DNA of 64,000 nt from Flavobacterium sp. LC2016-23. Its GTDB lineage: Bacteria; Bacteroidota; Bacteroidia; Flavobacteriales; Flavobacteriaceae. The DNA lies in assembly GCF_009674775.1 (NCBI RefSeq), contig NZ_WKKE01000029.1:1-64000 (forward strand), read 5' to 3'. Shown here piece after piece: positions 32,704-41,746 of the stretch; position 1 is the stretch's first letter; each line of letters starts with the position of its first letter. Position numbers and translations under genes: made by a program. Below the pieces are notes generated by a model, which was not told the origin of the DNA, made no database searches, and saw only the letters and a program-made list of their open reading frames with translations.

Positions 32704-33216
32704 CTATTTCGATAAAACATTAATACATTTATAAAAACGTTTGGTATAATGTTCCGTGTCTAGTGCCGTAATCGTTACGCTGTTTACTTTTCCGGAAGAA
32801 GCGTGAATGAATTTGGAGTGCATTCCATCGGCTTCGCAAATAATGCCAAGATGCCCTACAACTGTCCTGTCTTTATAGCCGTAGAAAACCAAAATGTCTC
32901 CCACCTTAAAATCTTCGGGATCTAGTGCTACTCCGAGGTTTTTATAACTATTGGAGCTTCTGGGTAAGCTTACATTAAAATTCTTAAAAACATAACTGAC
33001 AAATCCGGAACAGTCGAATCCTTTTTGAGGATCATTTCCGGCATATAAATAAGGAGTCCCCAGATATTTTTTGGCATAATCAATAATGGAATCCCGGTCA
33101 GCGATTTGATTTTTTTCTTTTTGTGAAAGGACCGGAAGGACGGTTTTGGTTTCTTTTTTACAAAAAGAAAGAAATAAGACAGAAAAAGCAAATACGATAT
33201 AAAGCGGGAATTTCAT
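32704..33216 (-). CDS. NlpC/P60 cysteine peptidase lipoprotein
   Basis: A 170-residue cell-wall peptidase. The lipoprotein signal is MKFPLYIVFAFSVLFLSFCKKE. The catalytic Cys is in KGFDCSGFVSYVFKNF, the His in VVGHLGIICEADG, and the third polar residue in the following FIHASSGKV. Family members cut gamma-D-Glu-diaminopimelate or related bonds in peptidoglycan stems. At about 150 mature residues it is a minimal single-domain form, much like E. coli Spr/MepS. It is convergent with the L,D-transpeptidase gene, so the two cell-wall genes are neighbours but not co-transcribed. Confidence 0.93.
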   Translation of the reverse strand: MKFPLYIVFAFSVLFLSFCKKETKTVLPVLSQKEKNQIADRDSIIDYAKKYLGTPYLYAGNDPQKGFDCSGFVSYVFKNFNVSLPRSSNSYKNLGVALDPEDFKVGDILVFYGYKDRTVVGHLGIICEADGMHSKFIHASSGKVNSVTITALDTEHYTKRFYKCINVLSK

Positions 33217-33406
33217 AAGAAGAGGGGTTTAATGGCTAAAGATAGCGTGTTACTTTGTCAAATCAAAGCTGTTTAAAGAAGACCGGAAATAAACAATAAG
33301 AACCGCAGATGGTATTTTTTTATTGCTTTTTGACGTTTTAGTATCTTTTTGAACGTATTACTTCTGGTATCTTTGTGAATCTCATTTATATTTTAACAAA
33401 TAAATT

Positions 33407-34501
33407 ATGTTTCTCAAAAAAATACCGCTTTTAATTTTGTTTTTGCTGATTGGCGTTGTTTCGACCTCACAAAATAAAAACAACAACTTTCTTTATGAAG
33501 GCCGTGTGGATAAACTTCAGGATAATAACGTGATTCTGATTGGAACCGCTTCTTCCGTGTCCTTCAATTTTACAGGTAATACCTGTTCGGTTTCCTTACA
33601 AAGTGTAGATCACTATGAGCATCATAATTACGTGGCGTTGGTTTTGGACGGCAAGTATATGGGGAAATTGAGAATTGAAAAAGGCCAGGCACAATCCTTT
33701 CCGATAACAATCACTTCGAATAAGAAAGTGCATAATCTTACCATTTATAAAAATACGGAAGCCCAAAGCGGAAATATTTTATTTGCCGGAACCACGGCCA
33801 AACTGGCTCCTATTGCTTCCAGAAAGAAAAAGAAAATTGAATTTATTGGAGATTCCATAACCTGTGGTGCGGCGAGTGACGATTCCGATGTGCCTTGTGA
33901 TAAAGGCGAATATTTTGACCATCATAATGGGTATTATGCTTACGGACCGGTTCTTTCCAGAGCAATTGGTGCAGCCTATCTCATGAGTTCTGTTTCCGGA
34001 ATCGGAATGTACAGAAACTGGAATGACGAAAATAAGGAAGAAGGTATTATGCCCGACTTATACGGGAATCTTTACCTGACAAAAGATCCTTCCAAACCTA
34101 AATACGATTTTGCTTTTCAGCCTGATATTATCAGTATTGCTTTAGGAACCAATGATTTTTCGGGAGGAGATGGCAAAAAAGAGCGCCTGCCGTTTAATGC
34201 CCAAAAATATATTTCGAATTATATTGATTTTATAAAAATGCTCTATACGCACAATCCAAAAACACAAATAGTCATTACCAACAGTCCTATGGTGGGCGGT
34301 GAAAAGGGAGTTCTGTTTGAAGATTGCCTGAACAAAATTAAAGATGCTTTTAAAGAGGATAAAACACATAAACCGATTGTGATTTTCAAATTTAAACCGA
34401 TGACTCCAAAAGGCTGTTTAGGACATCCCGATGTTGCAGACCAAAAAGTAATGGCGGATGCTTATGCTCCGGTTTTAAAAAAATTGCTAAATGAAAAATA
34501 A
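33407..34501 (+). CDS. SGNH/GDSL esterase, carbohydrate esterase family 2-like
   Basis: A 364-residue secreted esterase with Sec signal MFLKKIPLLILFLLIGVVSTSQ. A beta-sandwich N-domain (about 25-135) precedes the SGNH hydrolase domain, an order typical of CE2 acetyl esterases acting on xylan and glucomannan. Block I is IEFIGDSITCGAASDDSD (catalytic Ser), block III is ALGTNDFSGGDG and block V is GHPDVADQ (catalytic His). It overlaps the next esterase gene by 11 bp, so both are made from one mRNA. With the mannan locus nearby, deacetylation of acetylated mannan is a reasonable role, though CE2 enzymes are promiscuous. Confidence 0.88.
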   Translation: MFLKKIPLLILFLLIGVVSTSQNKNNNFLYEGRVDKLQDNNVILIGTASSVSFNFTGNTCSVSLQSVDHYEHHNYVALVLDGKYMGKLRIEKGQAQSFPITITSNKKVHNLTIYKNTEAQSGNILFAGTTAKLAPIASRKKKKIEFIGDSITCGAASDDSDVPCDKGEYFDHHNGYYAYGPVLSRAIGAAYLMSSVSGIGMYRNWNDENKEEGIMPDLYGNLYLTKDPSKPKYDFAFQPDIISIALGTNDFSGGDGKKERLPFNAQKYISNYIDFIKMLYTHNPKTQIVITNSPMVGGEKGVLFEDCLNKIKDAFKEDKTHKPIVIFKFKPMTPKGCLGHPDVADQKVMADAYAPVLKKLLNEK

Positions 34502-35870
34502 TATATTTAAGTTTGTTTTCTTTCTGTTGATTTCCACTACTATGATGGCAAACGTTTCCCTTCCGAATATTTTTGGTGATAATATGGTTTTACAGCGAAA
34601 TTCCGAAGTTAAAATTTGGGGCTGGGCCAATCCAAAGGAAGAAATCAGATTAATTTCAAGCTGGAATAATCAGGAATATAAAGTTGTGGCAAACAATCAG
34701 GCACAATGGGAACTGAAAATAAAAACGCCCGAGGCCGGAGGACCGTTCACCATTTCGATAAAAGGCTACAATGAAGTGGTTTTGAAGAATATTTTAATCG
34801 GTGAAGTCTGGGTTTGTTCTGGACAATCGAATATGGAAATGTCAGCAAGCTGGGGAATTGATCATGGGGAGGAAGAAGCGAAAAAGGCCACAAATCCGAA
34901 TATTAGGTTTTTTACTGTTCCGAAATTAACCGCAACCACGCCACAAAATAATCTATTGGGAAGCTGGACAGAATCGACTCCGGAAACCATGAAAAATTTC
35001 AGTGCTGTCGGCTACTTTTTTGCGAAGCGTTTACGAGAAGATTTAAAAAATGTTCCAATCGGTTTAATTTCTTCCAATTGGGGCGGAACTCCTGCAGAAA
35101 TCTGGATAGCGGAAGAAGTGGTGAATAACGATCCGCTTTTATTGGAAAATGCCAAAAAACTAAACGAACAGGAATACGGCCCAAGACAACCCGGACGTGC
35201 TTACAATGCCATGATTTATCCTTTTGTCGGATTTAAAATTGCCGGAACACTTTGGTATCAGGGCGAATCGAATGTGGGTTCTACCGTTTACGACAAGACA
35301 CTTTCGGCTTTGATTACTTCCTGGAGAAAAGCCTGGCAGGATGATTTCCCTTTTTATTATGTGCAGATCGCGCCTTATAAAACAGGCAGCAATAATTTCT
35401 CGAATGTTATCGTAAGAGATTCCCAAAGAAAACTACTTAAAGAAATAACCAAAACCGGAATGGTCGTCATAAGCGATATCTCGGATACAATCGATATTCA
35501 CCCTAAGAATAAAAAAGATGTCGGAATCCGTCTGGCAAATCTGGCTTTGACCCATACTTATAAAACCAATTCTAATTTGGTAAACGGACCTCTTTACAAG
35601 GATTTTAAAGTGGATAAAAATAAAGGAATAGTTTCGTTTGATTACGCTGAAGGATTGCATTTCAAAAATAAGACTTCAAATCAATTCGAATTGGCCGGAG
35701 CCGATGGCGTTTTTTATACAGCAGAAGCGTTAATTAAAAACGATCAGGTGATTTTGACAAGCAAAAAAGTGACGACCCCGGTAAAAGCTCGTTTTGCCTG
35801 GGGAAATACAATACAATCGGATTTGTTTAATAAAACCAATTTGCCGGCATCCTGTTTTATTACGGAGTAA
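34491..35870 (+). CDS. sialate O-acetylesterase-like SGNH esterase
   Basis: A 459-residue exported esterase (signal MKNNIFKFVFFLLISTTMMA) of the sialic acid 9-O-acetylesterase family, some members of which deacetylate xylan or mannan. It has the N-terminal beta domain LPNIFGDNMVLQRNSEVKIWGWA, the nucleophile block WVCSGQSNMEMSASWG, LISSNWGGTPAEIWI, GTLWYQGESNVGS and the late DIHPKNKKDVGIRLANLA with the Asp-x-x-His pair's His. It overlaps the CE2-like gene by 11 bp. No sialic acid catabolic genes are present and the locus is mannan-directed, so a plant-glycan acetyl group is the more likely substrate. This is inference. Confidence 0.9.
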   Translation: MKNNIFKFVFFLLISTTMMANVSLPNIFGDNMVLQRNSEVKIWGWANPKEEIRLISSWNNQEYKVVANNQAQWELKIKTPEAGGPFTISIKGYNEVVLKNILIGEVWVCSGQSNMEMSASWGIDHGEEEAKKATNPNIRFFTVPKLTATTPQNNLLGSWTESTPETMKNFSAVGYFFAKRLREDLKNVPIGLISSNWGGTPAEIWIAEEVVNNDPLLLENAKKLNEQEYGPRQPGRAYNAMIYPFVGFKIAGTLWYQGESNVGSTVYDKTLSALITSWRKAWQDDFPFYYVQIAPYKTGSNNFSNVIVRDSQRKLLKEITKTGMVVISDISDTIDIHPKNKKDVGIRLANLALTHTYKTNSNLVNGPLYKDFKVDKNKGIVSFDYAEGLHFKNKTSNQFELAGADGVFYTAEALIKNDQVILTSKKVTTPVKARFAWGNTIQSDLFNKTNLPASCFITE

Positions 35871-35952
35871 GAAGATTTTAGATTTTTGCCCACGGGTTTT
35901 ACAGGTTTAAACAGATTGGCGCTGGTTTTTTTGTTGTTTTATTACATTTTTT

Positions 35953-36050
35953 GTCATTTCGACAGAGGAGAAATCACACTCATAATTCGACAAGGATTGA
36001 CGATTATTTGTGCGGAGTTTCTAGTGTGATCCTTCGTTCCTCAGGATGAC
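35953..36050. repeat. REP-like element (GTCATTTCGAC...GGATGAC)
   Basis: GTCATTTCGACAGAGGAG with AAATCACACT pairs with AGTGTGAT, then CCTTCGTTCCTCAGGATGAC, to give a long imperfect hairpin. Sequences of this type (GTCATTTCGAC-GAGGAGAAATC...) are scattered between genes in many Flavobacterium genomes. No ORF lies inside. Confidence 0.65.
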
Positions 36051-36103
36051 AAGATGGAGGAAATCGGGATAGCTCTTAAAAAGAACAAAATTATCTCATT
36101 ACC

Positions 36104-36196
36104 CATTCGCGTGAGGGATAGTAGTGGAAAGCCCACAGCCTGACGAAGGAAGTGCGAGGACTTGCAGCGAATAGCCCGACCCGGAGGGACACGCCC
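36104..36196. repeat. repeat element (GCGTGAGGGAT...GGAGGGACACGCCC)
   Basis: A G+C-rich block beginning with attcgcgtgagggatag and ending with cccgacccggagggacacgccc, abutting the GH3 gene. The ends GCGTG and CACGC and the internal GGGAT/AGCCC words allow folding. Its composition is unlike the flanking DNA. From memory, closely similar blocks recur at gene ends in flavobacteria. With the previous element it fills the 358-bp gap before the GH3 start. Confidence 0.6.
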
Positions 36197-36228
36197 AAAT
36201 TATGAAACTATCTGACCATTATACTATC

Positions 36229-38523
36229 ATGAATACTAAAAAAGTAATAACTATTGGGCTTTTTGCCCTGCTGACCATTGGAAATATGAATGCACAGAAA
36301 AAACCATATCTGGATAAAAATAAAACAATTGAACAACGTATCGACCTGCTTTTGCCCTTAATGACGCTCGAGGAAAAAGTAGGACAGATGAATCAGTATA
36401 ATGGTTTTTGGGATGTTACGGGACCCGCTCCAAAAGGCGGAACGGCCGAATTGAAATACGAACATTTACGAAAAGGACTGGTAGGTTCTATGCTTACCGT
36501 TCGCGGAGTAAAAGAAGTTCGTGCCGTACAGAAAATTGCTGTAGAAGAAACCCGTTTGGGAATTCCGTTGATTATTGGTTTTGATGTCATTCACGGATAT
36601 AAAACATTAAGCCCGATTCCACTGGCAGAAGCGGCAAGCTGGGATCTGGAGGCAATTAAGAAATCGGCGGCGATTGCAGCAGATGAAGCTTCTGCATCAG
36701 GAATTAACTGGACTTTTGGCCCCAACGTAGATGTTTCGAACGATGCGCGCTGGGGACGTGTGATGGAAGGTGCAGGGGAAGACCCGTATCTGGGCAGTAA
36801 AATTGGGTATGCGAGAGTAAAAGGCTTTCAGGGAGAAACAATTGCCGATTTGGCTAAAGTGAATACCATTGCGGCCTGTGCGAAACACTTCGCGGCATAC
36901 GGTTATGTTGAAGCCGGATTAGAATATAATATCGTAGACATCAGCAATTCTAAATTGTACAATTCGGTTTTGCCTCCGTTTAAAGCTACTGTAGACGCTG
37001 GAGTTCGAACGTTTATGAATTCATTCAATACCTTAAACGGTGTTCCGGCAACGGGAAATGTTTTCCTGCAAAGAGATATCCTGAAAGGAAAATGGAAGTT
37101 TGACGGTTTTGTGATCTCAGATTATGCTTCCATTCGTGAAATGATCGCACACGGTTATGCAAAAGATGAAGGCGATGCAACTTTGAAAGCAGTTGTGGCG
37201 GGATCTGATATGGATATGGAATCGTATTTGTATGTGACAAAACTGGCTGATTTAGTAAAAGAAGGAAAAGTAAAAGAAGCTTTGCTGGATGATGCCGTTC
37301 GAAGAATTTTGCGTGTAAAATTTGAATTGGGCCTTTTTGATGACCCGTACCGATACTGCGACGAAAAACGAGAAAAAGCAGTTGTGGGAAATAAAGCCAA
37401 TAATGAAGGCGTTCTGGATATGGCGAAAAAGTCGATTGTACTGTTGAAAAATGATAAAAACCTGCTTCCGCTAAAGAAATCCGGACAAAAAATTGCCTTA
37501 ATCGGAGCTTTGGCAAATGATAAAAACAGTCCGTTGGGAAGCTGGAGAATTGCTTCTGATGACAATACGTCCGTTTCGGTTTTGGAAGGAATGCAGCAGT
37601 ACAAGGACAATAAACTGACTTTTGAAAAAGGGGCTGATCTGGTAGTTGGAAAAACGTCTTTCTTAAATGAAGTGGTTTTGAATACCAACGACAGAAGCGG
37701 TTTTGAAGCCGCTATAAAAGCCGCAAAAGAAGCAGATGTTGTCGTAATGGTTTTAGGCGAGCACGGTTTTCAGAGTGGGGAAGGGCGCAGCAGAACCCAT
37801 CTTGATCTGCCGGGCGTTCAACAGGAATTACTGGAGGAAATTTATAAAGTGAACGCCAATATCGTTTTGGTTTTAAATAACGGACGCCCGTTAACAATTC
37901 CATGGGCAGCGGAACATATTCCGGCCATTGTGGAAGCCTGGCATTTAGGAACCCAAACCGGAAATGCCGTAGCACAGGTTTTATACGGCGATTACAATCC
38001 GAGTGGGAAACTGCCCATGTCTTTCCCGAGAAATGTAGGTCAGGTACCGATTTACTACAATAAATACAGCACGGGAAGACCAACAGACAGTGATAAAAAT
38101 GTATTTTGGTCACATTATTCCGATGTAGAAAAAACACCTCAGTTTCCGTTTGGTTTTGGTTTGAGTTATACCAAATTCGATTATAAAAACCTGAAAGTAA
38201 ACAAAACCTCTTTTGCAAAAGGAGAAACCGTTGAGGTTTCGGTTGAACTTACCAACTCCGGAAATTATGATGGAAAAGAAGTGGTGCAATTGTATATTCA
38301 CGATGAATTTGCCAGTATCATCCGACCAATAAAAGAACTAAAAGGGTTCGAATTAGTGGAGTTAAAAAAAGGAGAAACGAAAACAATATCTTTTACGTTA
38401 ACAGATAACGAACTGGGTTTTTACGATAATGAAGGAAATTATCTGATTGAACCGGGAACCTTCAAAATCATGGTGGGAGGAAGTTCGGATAAAGGCTTGG
38501 AAAGTGGTTTTGAATTAAAATAA
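36229..38523 (+). CDS. bglX: beta-glucosidase, glycoside hydrolase family 3
   Basis: A 764-residue periplasmic GH3 enzyme that releases terminal beta-D-glucose (BglX type). The ATG at 36229 starts the signal peptide MNTKKVITIGLFALLTIGNMNAQ; the frame opening at 36202 is not needed. Parts in order are the TIM-barrel domain with RLGIPLIIGFDVIHGYKTLSPIPLA-like segment and GPNVDVSNDARWGRVMEGAGEDP, AKHFAAYGYVEAGLEYN, nucleophile Asp in FDGFVISDYASIREM, the second alpha/beta domain (GAIAN-type start at IALIGALANDKNSPLGSW; acid/base region around GEHGFQSGEGRSRTHLDLPG), and the fibronectin III-like domain at about 670-764. It could remove beta-glucose from glucomannan oligosaccharides. The DNA behind it carries degenerate copies of its own 3' end. 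Confidence 0.95.
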   Translation: MNTKKVITIGLFALLTIGNMNAQKKPYLDKNKTIEQRIDLLLPLMTLEEKVGQMNQYNGFWDVTGPAPKGGTAELKYEHLRKGLVGSMLTVRGVKEVRAVQKIAVEETRLGIPLIIGFDVIHGYKTLSPIPLAEAASWDLEAIKKSAAIAADEASASGINWTFGPNVDVSNDARWGRVMEGAGEDPYLGSKIGYARVKGFQGETIADLAKVNTIAACAKHFAAYGYVEAGLEYNIVDISNSKLYNSVLPPFKATVDAGVRTFMNSFNTLNGVPATGNVFLQRDILKGKWKFDGFVISDYASIREMIAHGYAKDEGDATLKAVVAGSDMDMESYLYVTKLADLVKEGKVKEALLDDAVRRILRVKFELGLFDDPYRYCDEKREKAVVGNKANNEGVLDMAKKSIVLLKNDKNLLPLKKSGQKIALIGALANDKNSPLGSWRIASDDNTSVSVLEGMQQYKDNKLTFEKGADLVVGKTSFLNEVVLNTNDRSGFEAAIKAAKEADVVVMVLGEHGFQSGEGRSRTHLDLPGVQQELLEEIYKVNANIVLVLNNGRPLTIPWAAEHIPAIVEAWHLGTQTGNAVAQVLYGDYNPSGKLPMSFPRNVGQVPIYYNKYSTGRPTDSDKNVFWSHYSDVEKTPQFPFGFGLSYTKFDYKNLKVNKTSFAKGETVEVSVELTNSGNYDGKEVVQLYIHDEFASIIRPIKELKGFELVELKKGETKTISFTLTDNELGFYDNEGNYLIEPGTFKIMVGGSSDKGLESGFELK

Positions 38524-38556
38524 AAAACAATTTTTTTTTTTTTTTTTAATATTCTT

Positions 38557-39068
38557 CTCGCAGATTTTGCAGATTCGGCAGATTTTTTAATCCCCATAAT
38601 CTCCAAAATCTGCGAGAGTTTCGGAGCTGTTTTTTTATGATAATGAAGGGAATTATCTAGTTGAACCGAAAACGTAAACCCGATAGGTTTTAAAAACCTG
38701 TCGGGTTTACTATTTTACGTTAGAGAAGAAAATATTTTTCTCGCAGATTTTGCAGATTTTGCAGATTTGACAGATTTTTTAATCTCTATGATCTGCAAAA
38801 TCTGCGAGAGTTTTGAAGCTCATTTTTTACAATAATGGAAAAAAAAATATCTGATTGAACCGAAAACGTAAACCCGACAGGTTTTAAAACCTGTCGGGTT
38901 TACTATTTTACGTTAGAGAAGAAAATATTTTTCTCGCAGATTTTGCAGATTTGACAGATTTTTTGATCTCCATGATCTGCAAAATCTGCGAGAGTTTTGG
39001 AGTTTGGTTTAAACACTGCAGGGTTTGTTGATTTTTTTAATCTCCATAATCTGCAAAATCTGCGAGAG
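38557..39068. repeat. composite tandem palindrome array downstream of bglX
   Basis: This covers almost all of the 595-bp gap. Two palindrome types alternate. Type 1 (CTCGCAGATTTTGCAGATT...AATCTGCAAAATCTGCGAGAG) is at 38557-38618, 38740-38810, 38933-38993, with a right half at 39038-39068. Type 2 (GTAAACCCGACAGG...CCTGTCGGGTTTAC) is at 38674-38710 and 38868-38903. In front of each type 2 copy lies a decayed copy of the bglX 3' end (38631-38673 and 38822-38867; compare 38416-38460). The repeating unit is about 190 bp. No ORF is present. Confidence 0.85.
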
Positions 39069-39118
39069 TTTTTTTGTATTTTTAAATCCTAAAAACTTCA
39101 AACCATTAAACCAAAAAA

Positions 39119-40075
39119 ATGAAATACAACAGATGTGGAAAAAGCGGCTTATTATTACCTGAAATATCTTTAGGATTATGGCATAACTTCGGATCAGTAG
39201 ATAATTTCGAAAATGCCGAGAGTATCGCTAAAGAAGCTTTTGATAAAGGAATAACGCATTTTGATTTAGCGAACAATTACGGACCGGTTCCGGGTTCTGC
39301 TGAGGAGAATTTTGGTAAAATATTATGGCATAATTTTCAGGGAAACCTGCGCGATGAAATCGTAATTTCAACCAAAGCCGGATATACCATGTGGGACGGG
39401 CCTTATGGAGACTGGGGTTCCCGTAAATACTTACTGTCAAGTTTAGACCAGAGTTTAAAACGCATGAATGTAGATTATGTAGATATTTTTTATTCACATC
39501 GTCCCGATCCCGAAACACCAATTGAAGAAACGATGATGGCTTTGGATCACACTGTAAGATGTGGAAAAGCGTTGTATGTTGGAATTAGTAATTATTCGGC
39601 AGAAGAAACCAGAGTGGCCGTTGATGTTTTGAAACAACTGGGAACGCCATGTCTAATTCACCAGGCCAAATATTCCATGCTGGAACGCTGGGTAGAAAAT
39701 GGTCTGCTGGATGTTTTGGAAGAAAAAGGAGTGGGCTGTATCGCATTTTCGCCTTTGGCACAGGGTCTTTTAACGGACAAATATTTAAACGGAATTCCGG
39801 AAAATTCCAGAGCGCATAATCCAAACGGACATTTAAAAGAAGCTGAGGTAACACCTGAACGCATTCAGAAATTAGTGCAGTTAAATGAAATTGCGCAGAA
39901 CAGAAATCAGTCTTTGGCGCAAATGGCTTTGGCCTGGTTACAGAAAGACAAACGAATTACTTCTGTTTTGATTGGTGCAAGCTCTGTTCGACAATTGAAC
40001 AATAATATTGACTGCCTGCAAAACCCTGATTTTTCATCAGATGAAATAAATGCAATAGAAAGCATTCTGCAATAA
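39119..40075 (+). CDS. mgrA: aldo/keto reductase, YghZ/MgrA (L-glyceraldehyde 3-phosphate reductase) type
   Basis: A 318-residue NADPH-dependent aldo/keto reductase of the AKR14/YghZ group, which reduces L-glyceraldehyde 3-phosphate and methylglyoxal in the cytoplasm. The start KYNRCGKSGLLLPEISLGLWHNFG is characteristic. The catalytic Asp/Tyr are in THFDLANNYGPVPGSAEENFG, the Lys in VISTKAGYTMWDGPYG, the His in DIFYSHRPDPETP, and the cofactor-site IGASSVRQLNNNI is near the end. It is 15 bp ahead of the Crp-like regulator, so probably co-transcribed with it. Confidence 0.92.
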   Translation: MKYNRCGKSGLLLPEISLGLWHNFGSVDNFENAESIAKEAFDKGITHFDLANNYGPVPGSAEENFGKILWHNFQGNLRDEIVISTKAGYTMWDGPYGDWGSRKYLLSSLDQSLKRMNVDYVDIFYSHRPDPETPIEETMMALDHTVRCGKALYVGISNYSAEETRVAVDVLKQLGTPCLIHQAKYSMLERWVENGLLDVLEEKGVGCIAFSPLAQGLLTDKYLNGIPENSRAHNPNGHLKEAEVTPERIQKLVQLNEIAQNRNQSLAQMALAWLQKDKRITSVLIGASSVRQLNNNIDCLQNPDFSSDEINAIESILQ

Positions 40076-40090
40076 TTTACCAGCGCTCCC

Positions 40091-40660
40091 ATGTTTGATC
40101 ATCTTAAAAATAAATTTCCTATAGAAGACCAGAAATGGGAGCGTTACTTCAATTGTTTCAACAAATTGGAGCTTCCTTCTAAAACCGTTCTTTTAAACGA
40201 AGGCGAAATTTCAGAACGCATCTTTTTTATTGAAAAAGGCTGTGTGAGATGCTGGTTTAATAAAGATGGAAAAGACCTCACCATGCAATTTTTTCTGGAA
40301 GGCGGAATGGTCGCATCTATTGAAAGTTTCAGAAAGAAAATCCCAAGCCCGGTAACGATCGAAACCATTGAACCAAGCATTTTATGGTATGCTGATAAAA
40401 AAGAGATGGACCGCATCCTCTGCGAATTAATTGAAATTCCGGAAATACGGGAAAAATTTATAGATATTCTTTTTGAGCGTACTTTCGATTATATGAAACA
40501 TTTTGTCTCTTTTATAAGAGATTCGCCTGAACAGCGCTACCTGAATATCTTAAAAGAAAAGCCACAGCTGATACAACGCATTCCCCAGCATTACATCGCT
40601 TCTTATCTCGGCATAACCTCTGTTCATTTAAGCAGGATAAAAAATAAAATGCTAAAATAA
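40091..40660 (+). CDS. Crp/Fnr family transcriptional regulator
   Basis: A 189-residue regulator with an N-terminal cyclic-nucleotide-binding-like beta-roll (PSKTVLLNEGEISERIFFIEKGCVRCWF) and a short C-terminal HTH (IASYLGITSVHLSRIKNKML). The ligand-pocket residues expected for cAMP are not conserved, as in most Bacteroidetes members of this group. The recognition helix is SVHLSRIKNKM. It sits 15 bp after the aldo/keto reductase and about 100 bp before the oxidoreductase gene, suggesting local control of oxidoreductases. Confidence 0.9.
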   Translation: MFDHLKNKFPIEDQKWERYFNCFNKLELPSKTVLLNEGEISERIFFIEKGCVRCWFNKDGKDLTMQFFLEGGMVASIESFRKKIPSPVTIETIEPSILWYADKKEMDRILCELIEIPEIREKFIDILFERTFDYMKHFVSFIRDSPEQRYLNILKEKPQLIQRIPQHYIASYLGITSVHLSRIKNKMLK

Positions 40661-40757
40661 CCGGAAACTGCATTTGATAACAAATGTTATCGCCTGGTCA
40701 TTTACCGCAGACTAATTTTGCTTCATAAAATTTAAATAACACTTAAAAATTTAAAAT

Positions 40758-41726
40758 ATGAAAGCAGCAGTAGTTTATAAAAAAGGAGAATTACCACAGT
40801 ACACTGATTTCCCGGATCCCATTATCGAGAATGAAAATCAGTTATTAATGAACGTTAAAGCTTCGGCAGTTAAAAATTTAGACAAAAACATAGCAAGCGG
40901 AAAACATTATTCGGCAGACGATAAAGCAACGGCAAAAGTGGCCGGAGGCGATGGTGTTGGTTTCCTGGAAGACGGAACGAGAGTTTATGCCTTGGGCGTG
41001 ACGGGAATGATTGCTGAAAAAGCCGTTGTGGATAAACATAAAATGGTAAAAGTTCCCGAAGGTCTTGACGATTGTACGGCAGCAGCATTACCGAATGCGG
41101 TTGCAGGTTCTGCCATGGCGTTGCGATTTAGAGTCGATATTCAGAAAGGAGAAACGGTTTTAATCAACGGCGCCACAGGTGTGACGGGAAAAATAGCCAT
41201 TCAGCTGGCGAGACATTACGGAGCAGAAAAAATAGTTGTGACCGGAAGAAAGGAAGAAACATTAAAAGGCTTATTGGATTTAGGTGCAGATGAATATGTC
41301 CTTCTGACGCAGCCGGATGAAGACTTTATAAAACACATAAAAAAGATTCACAGTACGACACCAATTAATATTATAATTGATTATTTGTGGGGACACTCAG
41401 CGGAATTAATTCTAAAATCTTTGAAAGGGAATGGCTCTTTTACGCCTAAAACCAGATTTGTTTCTGTGGGTTCTCTGGCTGGGGATACTATCCAGCTATC
41501 GTCAGAAATTTTAAGAAGTGTCGATCTTCAATTGTCAGGTTCAGGTTTCGGAAGCTGGACGAAAGCGGAAATGATGCAATTAATAACAGAAATTTTACCC
41601 GAAATGTTTGACTTGGCGGTATCGAAAAAGTTAGTGATTGAAACGGTTGCTGTAGCTCTAAAAGACATAGAAAAAGCCTGGAGTGAAACTATCCCTGATG
41701 GAAAAAGATTAGTAATTACAATTTAA
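40758..41726 (+). CDS. zinc-independent alcohol dehydrogenase/quinone oxidoreductase (MDR superfamily)
   Basis: A 322-residue medium-chain reductase of the NADPH:quinone oxidoreductase type. The GroES-like N-domain starts MKAAVVYKKGELPQYTDFPDP. The Rossmann domain has GETVLINGATGVTGKIAIQLARHYGAEKIV (A-x-x-G-x-x-G). The cysteines and histidine of zinc-type alcohol dehydrogenases are absent. It would use NADPH to reduce quinones or enones in the cytoplasm. It follows the Crp-like gene by about 100 bp and ends at a strong terminator. Confidence 0.88.
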   Translation: MKAAVVYKKGELPQYTDFPDPIIENENQLLMNVKASAVKNLDKNIASGKHYSADDKATAKVAGGDGVGFLEDGTRVYALGVTGMIAEKAVVDKHKMVKVPEGLDDCTAAALPNAVAGSAMALRFRVDIQKGETVLINGATGVTGKIAIQLARHYGAEKIVVTGRKEETLKGLLDLGADEYVLLTQPDEDFIKHIKKIHSTTPINIIIDYLWGHSAELILKSLKGNGSFTPKTRFVSVGSLAGDTIQLSSEILRSVDLQLSGSGFGSWTKAEMMQLITEILPEMFDLAVSKKLVIETVAVALKDIEKAWSETIPDGKRLVITI

Positions 41727-41746
41727 AAGTGTAATTTTAATAAAAG

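Noticed and set aside
34491..35870. Sialic acid utilisation function
   Set aside because: The family name suggests it, but no sialidase, NanA-type lyase or ManNAc genes occur; the neighbours are mannan enzymes.
37155..37688. Long minus-strand frame inside bglX (177 codons)
   Set aside because: Bglx is a complete GH3 with all catalytic segments on the plus strand; the antisense frame is Ser/Phe/Ala-rich shadow sequence with no domain.
38557..39068. Regularly spaced repeats that might be a CRISPR array
   Set aside because: The repeats are long palindromes of two types, spacers are not unique but themselves repeat, unit length is about 190 bp, and no cas gene is present.
39119..41726. Aldo/keto reductase, Crp-like regulator and oxidoreductase as parts of the mannan pathway
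   Set aside because: They have no glycan-related motif, form their own rightward unit with a terminator, and no step of mannan use needs them.
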